Part shown: piece by piece, positions 38,654-50,214 of the stretch
How the letters are laid out: each line of letters starts with the position of its first letter
How positions within the stretch are numbered: position 1 is the first letter of the stretch
Source: Pseudomonas alloputida
GTDB lineage: Bacteria > Pseudomonadota > Gammaproteobacteria > Pseudomonadales > Pseudomonadaceae
Assembly (NCBI RefSeq): GCF_021283545.2
Contig: NZ_CP128540.1
Coordinates: 3,197,501 to 3,261,500, forward strand
Reading direction: 5' to 3'
Length of the DNA: 64,000 bases
Notes under the pieces: model-generated
The model's input: the letters and a program-made list of their open reading frames with translations, nothing else
What the model was told of the DNA's origin: nothing
Database searches by the model: none
Made by a program: the position numbers and the translations under genes

Positions 38654-39175
38654 TCAGAACGCTGTGCTGTAGAACAGCGAGTACGACTCTATGCCGTCGT
38701 TTGGCTGCTTTATCCCGGCGTTGGAGTAGTGCATGGCACGGATGCCTACCTTCTGTTCTCCCGGCAACTTCAGGCCAAAGCCGATACGGTCTTCAAAGTT
38801 GACCGCCGACCCCAGTCGCTGGTCGCCCACGTCGGTCTTTGAAAACGCTGCCAGGCCAATACCTGCCTCGATGTAAGGCGTGTAGGTAAAGCCGCTGAAC
38901 TCATACGTGAACACCGGGCTGAACGACAGCGAATGCGCACCACTGGCATCGCCACCTTCCCAATAGGTGTAGGCCGCATCCCAGTAACCGCTCACATGGC
39001 CGGTGCTGCTTTCCAGCCATTTCTTGTCCCAGTCGAACGACATGCCGATACGGTAAGTCATGTCACCTTGGCCGGTGGCACCCACGGCACCTGATATCTG
39101 CGCAGCCTGGACCAGATCGGCCCCGGCAAAGGCCAGCACTGCTACGGCCAGCGAAGCTGCTAGACGGGTTTTCAT
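38654..39175 (-). CDS. pagL: Lipid A 3-O-deacylase PagL
   Basis: The 173-residue outer membrane enzyme removes the 3-O acyl chain of lipid A. A signal peptide ends near VQAAQ. The catalytic His-Ser pair is in RAMHYSNAGIKQPNDG, and the catalytic Glu follows in GIESYSLF. The beta-barrel ends in Phe. AGGAG lies 8 nt before the ATG at 39175. An 11-bp AT-rich palindrome lies about 100 bp upstream. Confidence 0.92.
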   Translation of the reverse strand: MKTRLAASLAVAVLAFAGADLVQAAQISGAVGATGQGDMTYRIGMSFDWDKKWLESSTGHVSGYWDAAYTYWEGGDASGAHSLSFSPVFTYEFSGFTYTPYIEAGIGLAAFSKTDVGDQRLGSAVNFEDRIGFGLKLPGEQKVGIRAMHYSNAGIKQPNDGIESYSLFYSTAF

Positions 39176-39274
39176 CAACGACTCTCCTGATGGTCTACAC
39201 GGCAAGCGGGGGCTTGGGCCCCTCGATGTTTTGCGCTGACCGGTGCATCCAGACCGGTCATACGAAGTAATACT

Positions 39275-39303
39275 TTTCTGATTATTGTCCAGATAATCAG
39301 AAA
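39275..39303. promoter_or_regulatory. AT-rich palindrome upstream of pagL
   Basis: TTTCTGATTAT and ATAATCAGAAA are perfect 11-bp arms around 7 nt (TGTCCAG), located about 100 bp before pagL. The ATTATCTG/CAGATAAT pair also occurs at 39904-39912 and 39966-39974 before the neighbouring secreted-protein gene. A shared regulator site is possible. Confidence 0.5.
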
Positions 39304-39392
39304 GTTGGAAGTGTATTGCCACTATTGGCTAAATCACTTGGTAAAGATGTGCCTGCCGGGCACAGGAATTCGCGAGGCGTGACCTGACCCCA

Positions 39393-39418
39393 GGCAGGAG
39401 CACAGGCGTACTCCTGCC
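39393..39418 (-). terminator. Hairpin after small secreted-protein gene
   Basis: GGCAGGAGTAC and GTGCTCCTGCC form an 11-bp stem (one wobble) with a 4-nt loop, about 10 nt after the stop at 39429. There is no good T-tract, so termination efficiency is uncertain. Confidence 0.5.
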
Positions 39419-39428
39419 CGACTTTTCA

Positions 39429-39872
39429 TCAACGCCAGTTAAGGTTAACGGTCGTGGGCGCCTTGCCCGTGACGGTCGCCCACTGCTGCACTGCCTGGCC
39501 TTGGGCATTGCCAATGACCTTGTATTTGCCGGGAGGCAATTGCACATACAGCAGCGGCCCGGCATCGCTGACACTGAGTACGGGCTGGCCCTGGGCATTC
39601 TGGATATCGACGGTAGCCCCGCTCTGGAACTTGCCTTCCGGGCCGGTCGAAAGCTCTACGTGCAGGTCATAACCCGTGGTCTTGCGCAGGGCATTGGCCT
39701 CGTCCTGGCCGATACCGCCCTGCAGGTAGCGCACGCCATTCTGCTCCTGCGGTTGCAACTGCACGGCCTGCATGTCGATGGGGGCATTGAGGTCGGCAGC
39801 GGCGGCCAGGGTCCATGGCAGGGCCAGGGTGATCAGCAAGGCAGCGCCGAGCGCATAGTGATGGTTACGCAT
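39429..39872 (-). CDS. Small secreted protein with carboxypeptidase-regulatory-like fold
   Basis: The 147-residue product has a signal peptide (cleavage near TLAAAADL) and a mature part with SGATVDIQNAQGQPVLSVSD and LYVQLPPGKYKVIGNAQGQ, a pattern of carboxypeptidase-regulatory or transthyretin-like beta domains. It is probably periplasmic. AGGAGG precedes the ATG. Function is unknown. It is near pagL on the same strand and shares an upstream AT-rich motif with it. Confidence 0.85.
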   Translation of the reverse strand: MRNHHYALGAALLITLALPWTLAAAADLNAPIDMQAVQLQPQEQNGVRYLQGGIGQDEANALRKTTGYDLHVELSTGPEGKFQSGATVDIQNAQGQPVLSVSDAGPLLYVQLPPGKYKVIGNAQGQAVQQWATVTGKAPTTVNLNWR

Positions 39873-39998
39873 GGTACGACCCTCCTTTCGAGGATGGCTT
39901 ACCTATTATCTGATCCTCCCAGCGAAAGGGTGTTCGTGCTGATGCCTGGTCATGGCGGTGAAATTCACTTCAGATAATCAGGTTATCGAGTGAAAACA

Positions 39999-40871
39999 TC
40001 AGCTTGCGCGGCCTTCTTCAAGCAACTTCACGAACATGCTCAAACTGCGCGAGACCGTACCTCGTCGCCATACCAGCCAGGTTTTCAGATAGCGGAAGTC
40101 CTCCGACATTGGCCAGGCGCTGACGGTGCTGCACCCGGGCATATTGTCGAGCATGCTGCGCGGCAGCATGGCCAGGCCGGCACCCGCACTGACGCAGGCC
40201 AACATGCCGTGGTACGACTCCATTTCGTAAATCTTGCCCGGTACCGCCTGGTCCTGCACGAACCAGTTTTCGAAGTGATGGCGGTATGAACAGTTGGCGC
40301 GGAAGGCGTAGATGCTTTCACCGTTCACGTCCTGCGCGCGGGTCACCGGTGTATGGTTGAGCGGCGCAATGACCATCATCTCTTCCTCGAACACCGGTAT
40401 GCCCTCCAGCGTCGGGTGCAGCACCGGGCCGTCGACGAACGCGGCCACCAGGCGGCCAGACAACACGCCTTCGAGCATGGTCCCGGAGGGCCCGGTGGAC
40501 AGGTCAAGGTCAACCTTGGGGTAGCGCTGGTTGTAGGCGGCCAGCAGCGCCGGGATGCGCACCGCCGCCGTGCTTTCCAGCGATCCGAGGGCAAAGGTGC
40601 CCTGCGGGTCTTCACCCGCCACGGTCAGCCGCGCCTCATGGACCAGGTCGAGGATGCGCCGGGTGTATTCGAGGAAGTTCCAACCCGCAGGCGACAGGCG
40701 CAGGCGGCTCTTCTCGCGAATGAACAGCTCTACACCCAGGTCCTCCTCCAGTTGCTTGATGCGCGTGGTCAGGTTCGACGGCACCCGATGGATGTGCTGC
40801 GCGGCGGCGCTGATGCTGCCCTGCTCTGCCACAGCCTTGAAGATCTCCAGTTGCACCAGGTCCACAGCCAT
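39999..40871 (-). CDS. LysR-family regulator, PtrR-like
   Basis: The 290-residue protein has the LysR HTH ([39 protein letters not shown]) and a binding domain. It is divergent from a Sad-type aldehyde dehydrogenase gene. In E. coli the LysR protein PtrR (YneJ) is divergent from sad (yneI) and controls it in putrescine use, and this protein has the same style and position. Function as PtrR is inferred from context. Confidence 0.9.
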   Translation of the reverse strand: MAVDLVQLEIFKAVAEQGSISAAAQHIHRVPSNLTTRIKQLEEDLGVELFIREKSRLRLSPAGWNFLEYTRRILDLVHEARLTVAGEDPQGTFALGSLESTAAVRIPALLAAYNQRYPKVDLDLSTGPSGTMLEGVLSGRLVAAFVDGPVLHPTLEGIPVFEEEMMVIAPLNHTPVTRAQDVNGESIYAFRANCSYRHHFENWFVQDQAVPGKIYEMESYHGMLACVSAGAGLAMLPRSMLDNMPGCSTVSAWPMSEDFRYLKTWLVWRRGTVSRSLSMFVKLLEEGRAS

Positions 40872-40972
40872 TCTCCAAACGTGAATGTTTCGCTCATTAT
40901 TATTCAGTTTTCATTAAAGCCATAGCCCACTAGTCTGGCCTCACTGATTAACAACATCGAGAGTGTCCCGCC

Positions 40973-42358
40973 ATGAGCGCGATCAGCAGCCTGACCCACG
41001 CCATCTCCCTCGACCCGTACAGCGGCGAGCAGATCGGCACCTACCCGTTCGACACCGACGCCGCACTGGAAGCGGCGCTGCAACGCGCCAAGGTTGGCTA
41101 CCGCCAGTGGCGCCAGGTGTCGCTGGGTCAGCGCAGCGAGTACCTGCTGGCCCTGGCCGACACCCTCGAAGCCAAGGATGAAGCTTTCGCGCACATGATC
41201 AGCCGCGAAATTGGCAAGCCGATCGCCCAGGCTCGCGGTGAAGTCAGCAAGTGTGTAGGCCTTTGCCGCTGGTACGCCGAGCACGGCCCGGCCATGCTCG
41301 CCGCCGAGCCGACCCAGGTCGAAAAAGCCCGTATCGAATACCGCCCGCTGGGCCCGATCCTGGCCGTGATGCCGTGGAACTTCCCGGTCTGGCAGGTGCT
41401 GCGCGGCGCCGTGCCGACGATTCTGGCGGGTAACACCTACGTGCTCAAGCACGCACCGAACGTAATGGGCAGCGCCTACCTGATGGCTGAGCTGTTCAAG
41501 GATGCCGGCCTGCCGGAAGGCGTGTTCGAAGTGCTGAACGTGACCCCGGATGGCGTCACCCGCGCCATCAACGATCCGCGCATCGCCGCCGTGACCCTGA
41601 CCGGCAGCGTGCGTGCCGGCATGGCGATTGGTGCACAGGCCGGCGCCGCGCTGAAGAAGTGCGTGTTGGAGCTGGGAGGCTCCGATCCCTTCATCGTGCT
41701 GGCCGATGCCGACCTGGATGCCGCCGTCCAGGCCGCGGTGATAGGCCGCTACCAGAACACCGGCCAGGTGTGCGCCGCCGCCAAGCGCCTGATCGTGGAA
41801 GCCAGCATCGTCGACGCGTTCACCCACAAGTTCGTTGAAGCCACTCGCCAGTTGAAAGTCGGCAACCCGCTGGAGGACGACACCTATATCGGCCCGATGG
41901 CCCGCTATGACCTGCGCGACGAGTTGGATGGCCAGGTTCAGGCGACGCTGGCCGAAGGCGCCACGTTGCTGCTGGGCGGCAACAAGGTCGAAGGCGTGGC
42001 CAACTTCTACGCGCCGACCGTGTTCGCCAATGTCACCCCGGACATGACCGCGTTCAAGCAGGAGCTGTTCGGCCCGGTAGCGGCGATCATCACTGCACGC
42101 GATGCCGACCATGCCGTGGAACTGGCCAACGACAGCGAGTTTGGCCTGGCCTCGACCATCTACACAGCCGACTATGCGCTGGCCGAACGCATGACCGCCG
42201 CACTGGATACCGGTGGCGTGTTCATCAACGGCTACTGCGCTTCGGACCCCCGCGTGGCGTTTGGTGGCGTGAAGAAGAGTGGTTTCGGCCGTGAGCTGTC
42301 GCACTTTGGTGTGCGCGAGTTCACCAATGCCCAGACCGTGTGGCTGGACCGTAACTGA
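40973..42358 (+). CDS. sad: Succinate semialdehyde dehydrogenase (Sad/YneI type)
   Basis: The 461-residue NAD(P)-dependent aldehyde dehydrogenase has VMPWNFPVWQVLRGAVPTI, the cofactor TLTGSVRAG, the catalytic Glu in LELGGSDPF, and the catalytic Cys in QNTGQVCAAAKR. Length and sequence style match Sad rather than GabD. It oxidises succinate semialdehyde from GABA/putrescine breakdown to succinate. A divergent PtrR-like regulator lies upstream, and AACAACATCGA (40950-40960) in the leader is a possible Crc-type motif. Confidence 0.92.
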   Translation: MSAISSLTHAISLDPYSGEQIGTYPFDTDAALEAALQRAKVGYRQWRQVSLGQRSEYLLALADTLEAKDEAFAHMISREIGKPIAQARGEVSKCVGLCRWYAEHGPAMLAAEPTQVEKARIEYRPLGPILAVMPWNFPVWQVLRGAVPTILAGNTYVLKHAPNVMGSAYLMAELFKDAGLPEGVFEVLNVTPDGVTRAINDPRIAAVTLTGSVRAGMAIGAQAGAALKKCVLELGGSDPFIVLADADLDAAVQAAVIGRYQNTGQVCAAAKRLIVEASIVDAFTHKFVEATRQLKVGNPLEDDTYIGPMARYDLRDELDGQVQATLAEGATLLLGGNKVEGVANFYAPTVFANVTPDMTAFKQELFGPVAAIITARDADHAVELANDSEFGLASTIYTADYALAERMTAALDTGGVFINGYCASDPRVAFGGVKKSGFGRELSHFGVREFTNAQTVWLDRN

Positions 42359-42395
42359 TTCATGACCCTGGGGCTGCTTTGCGGCCCCAGCTGCT

Positions 42396-44306
42396 TCAAT
42401 CCCGAACCTGGTCCTTGACCCAGTCCAGCATCCCCCCCGGCACGATCAATTCATGCCGCGCCCGCGAACAGGCGGTATACAACCCCGCCAGCATACGCGC
42501 CCGTTCATTGCGGTTACCCGCCACCTGTGGCGCCACCATCAGCTCCGGCGACACCATCACCCGGGCAAACTCCATGTTCTTCACATCCCGTACTCGCCCC
42601 AGGAACAGCTTCGGCGCCTTGTCCCAGCGGTAACGGCTCTTGGCTTTGGCAAAGTGCTCCGGCGTGTAGCCTTTGCGCAGCATGTTGGCCACGGCGACGA
42701 ACGCTTTGTCATCGCCCTTGTCCTGTTCCAGCGCCTGCCAGCTGGCATAGCGGAACAGCATCGGGTGGCGCGGCCGGGTGCCGTAGCGGTACAGCTCGAT
42801 GCAGTCCTCGACGAACAGTTCAAAGTCCTTGCGAGCGCTTTTCAGCAACAAGAACGGCACCCCCTGATGCGTGAGGCGCTGGAACCAGCCAAACAGGCCC
42901 CATTCATCATCGACGATAAGCGCCGTGGGCTGTTCCGGCACCATCACCGTATCGAAGAAGCTGACCCGGGTGTAGTGCTCGGCGCTGCCACTGAAGGCCG
43001 CCTGGATCGTGGCCGGGTGCGCCTGGATCAACGGGTTGAGCACATTGTCCATTGCCGGCCCGGCGCGCAGTGAATGGTCGATGCAGCGTTGCCGGATGAA
43101 GCTGCCATGGTGCGGGCTGAGGCCGTTGAGGTTTTGCAGTTCGTCACCCAGGGTAATGATCGACTGCGGACTGCGATCGAGTACCGCCAGCATCGGTGCC
43201 GACAGCTCGTGGGCTTCGTCGACGATGACATGAGTGTAACGGCTGTCGATCACATGCTCGGTCAGCGACAGCAGCTTGACCCGGTGGTAGTCACGCACCG
43301 GCAGCTGAATGTCCCGCGCCGACGGGCGAATCAGCTCTTGCCAGTACAGGCGTGCCTTTTCCAGCAGCACCTCCTGATCCAGCGGCGAGGTGCCAGGCCC
43401 GGCCCAGGGCAAGTGGTGCAGCTGAAGCTGGGTATCGGCACTGTGGCAGAACGTGCGCACGGCGCGGATACACAAGGCAACCACATCACGCGCTGCGAGC
43501 GGGCCGATATCTGGGATGGACAGCCAGCGCACCACTTGCGCTTCCTGGGGGCGCCAGGACAGCTTGGTGCGGTACGGATCGCGCAATCGCCAGCCGTTGC
43601 TGGTGAGGTCACGGTTGAGCAGCTCGTCAGCCAGTTGGCCGAAGGTCAGCGCGGTATAGGCGGCAGCGTCCTTGACCCGCGCCTGCAGCGCGCGCAACTG
43701 GCCTTCAGTCAAGGCCAGCAGCAAGGTGCGCTGTGGCTCCAGCAGCCGGGCGAACTGGTGAATCAGGAAGGTCTTGCCGGTGCCGGCGAAACCTTGCACA
43801 GCCACAGACTCGTCGATGCCACTGAGGAATTCGCGCAGCAGGCGGTTCTGCTGGTCGCTGAGCATCAAGTCACTGGCCAGCGACGGCAGGTACACCGGGT
43901 GCAGCGGCGTGGCCCGTTGGCGGTAGCGGTCGGCGAACTGGAAGTTCCACTGGCCTTCGTCATCCAGCCATTCGTCCGCCTGGTACTGCACTTCGGCCGA
44001 CAGCAGTGCAATGCCGTTTTCGCCCAGCATGCCCAGGCCCATGGCGAACGCTTCGCGATCGAATTGCTGTGCTACCTGGGCCTGGAAGCGCCCGGGGGCG
44101 ACACCTTCGACTTCGTTGGCGATGCGCACGATTTCGGCGAAACGACGCTCCTGCGCGTCGGCCGAGGCGGTGGCAGGCTGGCGTGGCAGGTTTTGCACGA
44201 ACAGAACGGTAGCGGCATCGACAACACTGGCGGTGGTGAAGAACTCGGTAACGGCCGCGCTGGCGAGGCGGTCGGCCTGGTCGCTGGGCAAAGGCAGGTA
44301 GAACAT
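42396..44306 (-). CDS. Superfamily I helicase-like ATPase (UvrD-type fold)
   Basis: The 636-residue protein has an N-terminal region of about 160 residues with no motif I recognise, then a helicase core: Walker A QGFAGTGKTFLIHQFA (about 190), Walker B HVIVDEAHELSAP (about 370), motif III ITLGDELQNLNG, and C-terminal motif VI LYTACSRARHELIVPGG. This is the pattern of UvrD/DUF2075-like superfamily I proteins. It may process DNA or RNA; no partner nuclease or restriction genes are next to it. Start at 44306 follows GAGGTG. Confidence 0.82.
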   Translation of the reverse strand: MFYLPLPSDQADRLASAAVTEFFTTASVVDAATVLFVQNLPRQPATASADAQERRFAEIVRIANEVEGVAPGRFQAQVAQQFDREAFAMGLGMLGENGIALLSAEVQYQADEWLDDEGQWNFQFADRYRQRATPLHPVYLPSLASDLMLSDQQNRLLREFLSGIDESVAVQGFAGTGKTFLIHQFARLLEPQRTLLLALTEGQLRALQARVKDAAAYTALTFGQLADELLNRDLTSNGWRLRDPYRTKLSWRPQEAQVVRWLSIPDIGPLAARDVVALCIRAVRTFCHSADTQLQLHHLPWAGPGTSPLDQEVLLEKARLYWQELIRPSARDIQLPVRDYHRVKLLSLTEHVIDSRYTHVIVDEAHELSAPMLAVLDRSPQSIITLGDELQNLNGLSPHHGSFIRQRCIDHSLRAGPAMDNVLNPLIQAHPATIQAAFSGSAEHYTRVSFFDTVMVPEQPTALIVDDEWGLFGWFQRLTHQGVPFLLLKSARKDFELFVEDCIELYRYGTRPRHPMLFRYASWQALEQDKGDDKAFVAVANMLRKGYTPEHFAKAKSRYRWDKAPKLFLGRVRDVKNMEFARVMVSPELMVAPQVAGNRNERARMLAGLYTACSRARHELIVPGGMLDWVKDQVRD

Positions 44307-44389
44307 CGGCACCTCGGGTGAAATCAGGGCGGCACGATAGCAACTTTTGGCGTGGAATGCTGGGTTCAGTGTTGCCTGGGCTGGCCGCC

Positions 44390-45289
44390 TCAAACCCTGC
44401 AGCGCTTCAATGTTTCACTGGGAAACTCCTTGAACAACTGCCGGTAACTCTCTGAAAACCTTCCTAAATGCCAGAACGACCAGCGCATCGCCACCTCAGC
44501 CACGGTCACGCCGCCACCGCGCAACAGATCACGCCGCGCACCGTTGAGCCGGCGCAGGCGCAGCCAGTGCGCCGGCGGCATGCCGGTAAACGCCTTGAAC
44601 GCCTGCTGCAACTGGCGCAGGGAAACCCCAGCCACGTCTGCCAGCTCAAGCAGGTTCAGCGTCTCTTCCGGGCAGTCGGCCGCCCATTCGCTGACCCGGT
44701 GCATGATCGCCCTTTCCTCGTCCCGCCGCCCCAGGGCCACGCCCTGCAAACGCTGGCTGGCGTTGTCGAGAATGAACAGGCAGTCCTCCAGCAGCTGCTC
44801 AGCCAGGGCCTGCCCTTGCAACGGGCAACCCTCCTCGCCCAACCGGGTCAAGGTGGCGCTGAGCCAGCTGCCGAACAGCGCATTCTGGCCGCTGCCCAGT
44901 GGCACCATGAACAACCCTTCCAGGCGCTGCGGGTCCAGGCCATGGCGGGCCAGAAAGGCCTGGTCGAACACGACCGCCACCTCCTGGTAGTTCTCCGGCG
45001 TGATCCAGATATTGCGGCTTTGTTCGTTCAGCAGGTACAGGCTGTTCTCGCTGCGGTCGAAGCAAAACGCCAGCGAGCCGCTTGGCGCGCGAAAGAATTG
45101 CTCCACCCGGGTGTTCAGGCGCTCTTCGTACACCTCCACACCATCCAACCCCAGACACCGCAGCTCACCGCTGAAGTACCCGGGCGACATCTGCCGGTAC
45201 TGCTGCTGCCAGCCAGGGGTGGCGCGCACTTGCTCGGTGACGTCAGTGGTGTGGAAAGCCTGGACCTTCAACGCATTGGCGGTTGTCAC
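44390..45289 (-). CDS. AraC-family transcriptional regulator
   Basis: The 299-residue protein has C-terminal AraC HTH motifs (LLELADVAGVSLRQLQQAFK and VTVAEVAMRWSFWHLGRFSE) and an N-terminal AraC-binding-like domain. The GTG at 45289 with AGGAC upstream is the best start. It is divergent from the gamma-glutamylpolyamine synthetase gene, so control of the polyamine genes is likely. Effector not visible. Confidence 0.88.
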   Translation of the reverse strand: MTTANALKVQAFHTTDVTEQVRATPGWQQQYRQMSPGYFSGELRCLGLDGVEVYEERLNTRVEQFFRAPSGSLAFCFDRSENSLYLLNEQSRNIWITPENYQEVAVVFDQAFLARHGLDPQRLEGLFMVPLGSGQNALFGSWLSATLTRLGEEGCPLQGQALAEQLLEDCLFILDNASQRLQGVALGRRDEERAIMHRVSEWAADCPEETLNLLELADVAGVSLRQLQQAFKAFTGMPPAHWLRLRRLNGARRDLLRGGGVTVAEVAMRWSFWHLGRFSESYRQLFKEFPSETLKRCRV

Positions 45290-45472
45290 ACATCGTCCTG
45301 TATGCACTCTTTTGGTGCATTCGATACTGAAGAAAGTGGATAGATCGCCCCGGGGGGCTGCGACCAAGATAGTCTGCAGCGCGTCACCTGGGAAGCGTAA
45401 CGCCTTCGCAACTGTCCAACGGTTTTCGCAAGCGCCCACGCTCCCCCACTAAAACCCAACCAAGAGGTCTGT

Positions 45473-48000
<2,528 letters not shown>

Positions 48001-48013
48001 GTCGAGAACGCTC

Positions 48014-49309
48014 ATGTCTTTCAATACCCAACACACCGCCTCGTACTACGCCGCCACAGCGCGCGACGCGGCACCCTACCCCAGCCTGGACAGCGAACTG
48101 ACGGCCGACGTATGCGTGATCGGCGGCGGACTGACTGGGGTCAATACAGCCCTGGAGCTGGCCGAGCGCGGCCTCTCGGTGGTGCTGCTGGAAGCCCGAC
48201 GCATCGGCTGGGGCGCCAGTGGGCGCAACGGCGGCCAGCTGATTCGCGGTATTGGCCATGATGTCAGCGGCTTTGCCCGGCATGTCGGCCAGGACGGTGT
48301 GCGCTACCTGAAGCAGGCCGGCATCGACTCAGTGGAACTGGTGGCCGAGCGCATCGCCCGCTACGGCATTGCCTGCGATCTGCGCTGGGGCTTCTGCGAA
48401 CTGGCCAACACCGCGGCGCAGTTCGCCGCCTTCAAGGAGGAACAGGACGACCTGGCCGCCCTGGGCTATCGCCATGAAACACGCCTGGTCAGCGCCGGGC
48501 AGTTGAACGAAATCGTCGCCAGCGACCAGTACGCTGGCGGCCTGGTCGACATGGGCTCGGGCCACCTGCACCCGCTGGATCTGGTGCAGGGCGAAGCCCG
48601 CGCGGCCCACAGCCTGGGCGTGCGCATTTTCGAACAAAGCCCGGTGCTGCGCATTGAGCACGGGCCCAGGTTGACGCTGCACACGGCGCGCGGCAAGGTG
48701 CGCGCAAGCAGCCTGGTGCTGGGCTGCAACGCTCACCTGGATGAACTGGAACCGCGCCTGAGCGGCAAGGTACTGCCGGCCGGCAGCTATGTGGTGGCCA
48801 CCGAACCCTTGCCCGAAGCGCTGGCCAGCAGCCTGATCCCGCAGAACATGGCGCTGTGCGACCAGAAGGTCGGCCTGGACTACTACCGCCTCACCGCAGA
48901 CCGCCGCCTGCTGTTCGGCGGCGCCTGCCACTATTCTGGACGACACCCCAAGGACATCGCTGCCTATATGCGGCCCAAGGTGCTGAAAGTATTCCCGCAA
49001 CTGGCCAACGTGCGCATCGACTACCAGTGGGGTGGCATGATCGGCATCACCGCCAACCGTTTCCCTCAGGTCGGGCGCCTGAACCAGCACCCTAACGTGT
49101 ATTACGCCCAGGGCTATTCCGGGCACGGGCTGAACGTGACGCACTGGACGGCGAAACTGCTGGCCGAAAGCATCGCCCTCGGCCACAGCCACGGCCTGGA
49201 TGTGTTCAGCGCCGTGCCGCACCTGACCTTCCCTGGCGGCAAGGCCCTGCGCTCACCCCTGCTGGCACTGGGCATGTTGTGGTACCGCTTGCGTGAGGCC
49301 CTGGGTTGA
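48014..49309 (+). CDS. puuB: FAD-dependent oxidase, PuuB-like gamma-glutamylputrescine oxidase
   Basis: The 431-residue DAO-family protein has the FAD motif DVCVIGGGLTGVNTALELAE, the family motif GWGASGRNGGQLIRGIGHD, and the C-terminal GYSGHGLNVTHWTAKLLAE. It resembles PuuB/PauB enzymes that oxidise gamma-glutamyl-polyamines to aldehydes, the step after PuuA. It starts 13 bp after the binding-protein gene. Confidence 0.9.
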   Translation: MSFNTQHTASYYAATARDAAPYPSLDSELTADVCVIGGGLTGVNTALELAERGLSVVLLEARRIGWGASGRNGGQLIRGIGHDVSGFARHVGQDGVRYLKQAGIDSVELVAERIARYGIACDLRWGFCELANTAAQFAAFKEEQDDLAALGYRHETRLVSAGQLNEIVASDQYAGGLVDMGSGHLHPLDLVQGEARAAHSLGVRIFEQSPVLRIEHGPRLTLHTARGKVRASSLVLGCNAHLDELEPRLSGKVLPAGSYVVATEPLPEALASSLIPQNMALCDQKVGLDYYRLTADRRLLFGGACHYSGRHPKDIAAYMRPKVLKVFPQLANVRIDYQWGGMIGITANRFPQVGRLNQHPNVYYAQGYSGHGLNVTHWTAKLLAESIALGHSHGLDVFSAVPHLTFPGGKALRSPLLALGMLWYRLREALG

Positions 49310-49449
49310 GTGGGCAGCAACGTTTGCAGCGCCCCTCAGGGCGAGCCACGCACTGTGTTCTTTTCAAAGAGGATTACCCCGTCCACTGGCCAACTGCCTC
49401 GCACCTGCTAGCGTTGTTGAGGCCGACCTCTCACGGATGCCTTTTCATC

Positions 49450-50127
49450 ATGAAATCATTGCCTCGCATTACCCTGTTGTGCGCCGCGCTGCTTGCCGTG
49501 GCCGCCTGCTCCAGCAACCGCGTGGACCCCAAGGATTACTCCGGCTTCCTCAAAGACTACAGCCGGCTGCAAGAAGCCAAGAGCCCGTCGGGTGACCCGG
49601 TGATGCGCTGGATCGACCCCAAGGTCAATATCAACCAGTACAGCAAGGTGTTCGTCGAGCCAAGCCAGTTCTACCCCAAGCCGCAGCCAACAGCGGTTAT
49701 CTCGCAGCAGACGCTGCAGGAAATCACCCGCTACTTCAACGAGGCCCTGCGCCGCGAAATGGCCAGCGTGATGCCGTTGGCCAAGGGGCCTGGCCCGGGC
49801 GTGATCGTGGTGCGCCCGGCGATCACGGCAGTGTCCACCAGTAACGAGGGCCTCAGGCCTTACGAGGTGATCCCTATCGCGCTTATCGCGGCAGGTGTGA
49901 ATACCGCCATGGGTGGCCGTGACCAGGACGTGGATGTCGGTGTGGAGGCAGCGTTCCTGGACGGCTCCAGCCAGAAGGTACTGGCCCAGGTGGTCCGCAA
50001 GGGCGCGGGCCAGGAGCTGGAGAACGATACCCAGAAGCTGACCTTGAATGACGTCAAGCCGGTGCTCGATGGCTGGGCCAAGGACATGCGTGCGAGCTTC
50101 CTGGCAGCGAAGCAGAAAGGCCGCTGA
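49450..50127 (+). CDS. DUF3313 family lipoprotein
   Basis: The 225-residue protein has a signal with lipobox LAVAACSSN, so it should be lipid-anchored. DUF3313 sequence features are DYSGFLKDYSRLQEAKSPSG, VNINQYSKVFVEPSQFYP, and the Asp/Val-rich end LNDVKPVLDGWAKDMR. Function is unknown. It lies 140 bp after the oxidase gene and is probably a separate unit. Confidence 0.9.
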   Translation: MKSLPRITLLCAALLAVAACSSNRVDPKDYSGFLKDYSRLQEAKSPSGDPVMRWIDPKVNINQYSKVFVEPSQFYPKPQPTAVISQQTLQEITRYFNEALRREMASVMPLAKGPGPGVIVVRPAITAVSTSNEGLRPYEVIPIALIAAGVNTAMGGRDQDVDVGVEAAFLDGSSQKVLAQVVRKGAGQELENDTQKLTLNDVKPVLDGWAKDMRASFLAAKQKGR

Positions 50128-50214
50128 GTCAGCGCTGACCCAGCAGGTCAACGCAACCTGGTGAAGGAGCGGCCCATCGAGACACAAGGCCGCTCCAATT
50201 GACCGCGTTAAACA

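Noticed and set aside
40904..42304. Long minus-strand frame opposite the sad gene
   Set aside because: Aldehyde dehydrogenase motifs are on the plus strand; the minus frame has no family sequence.
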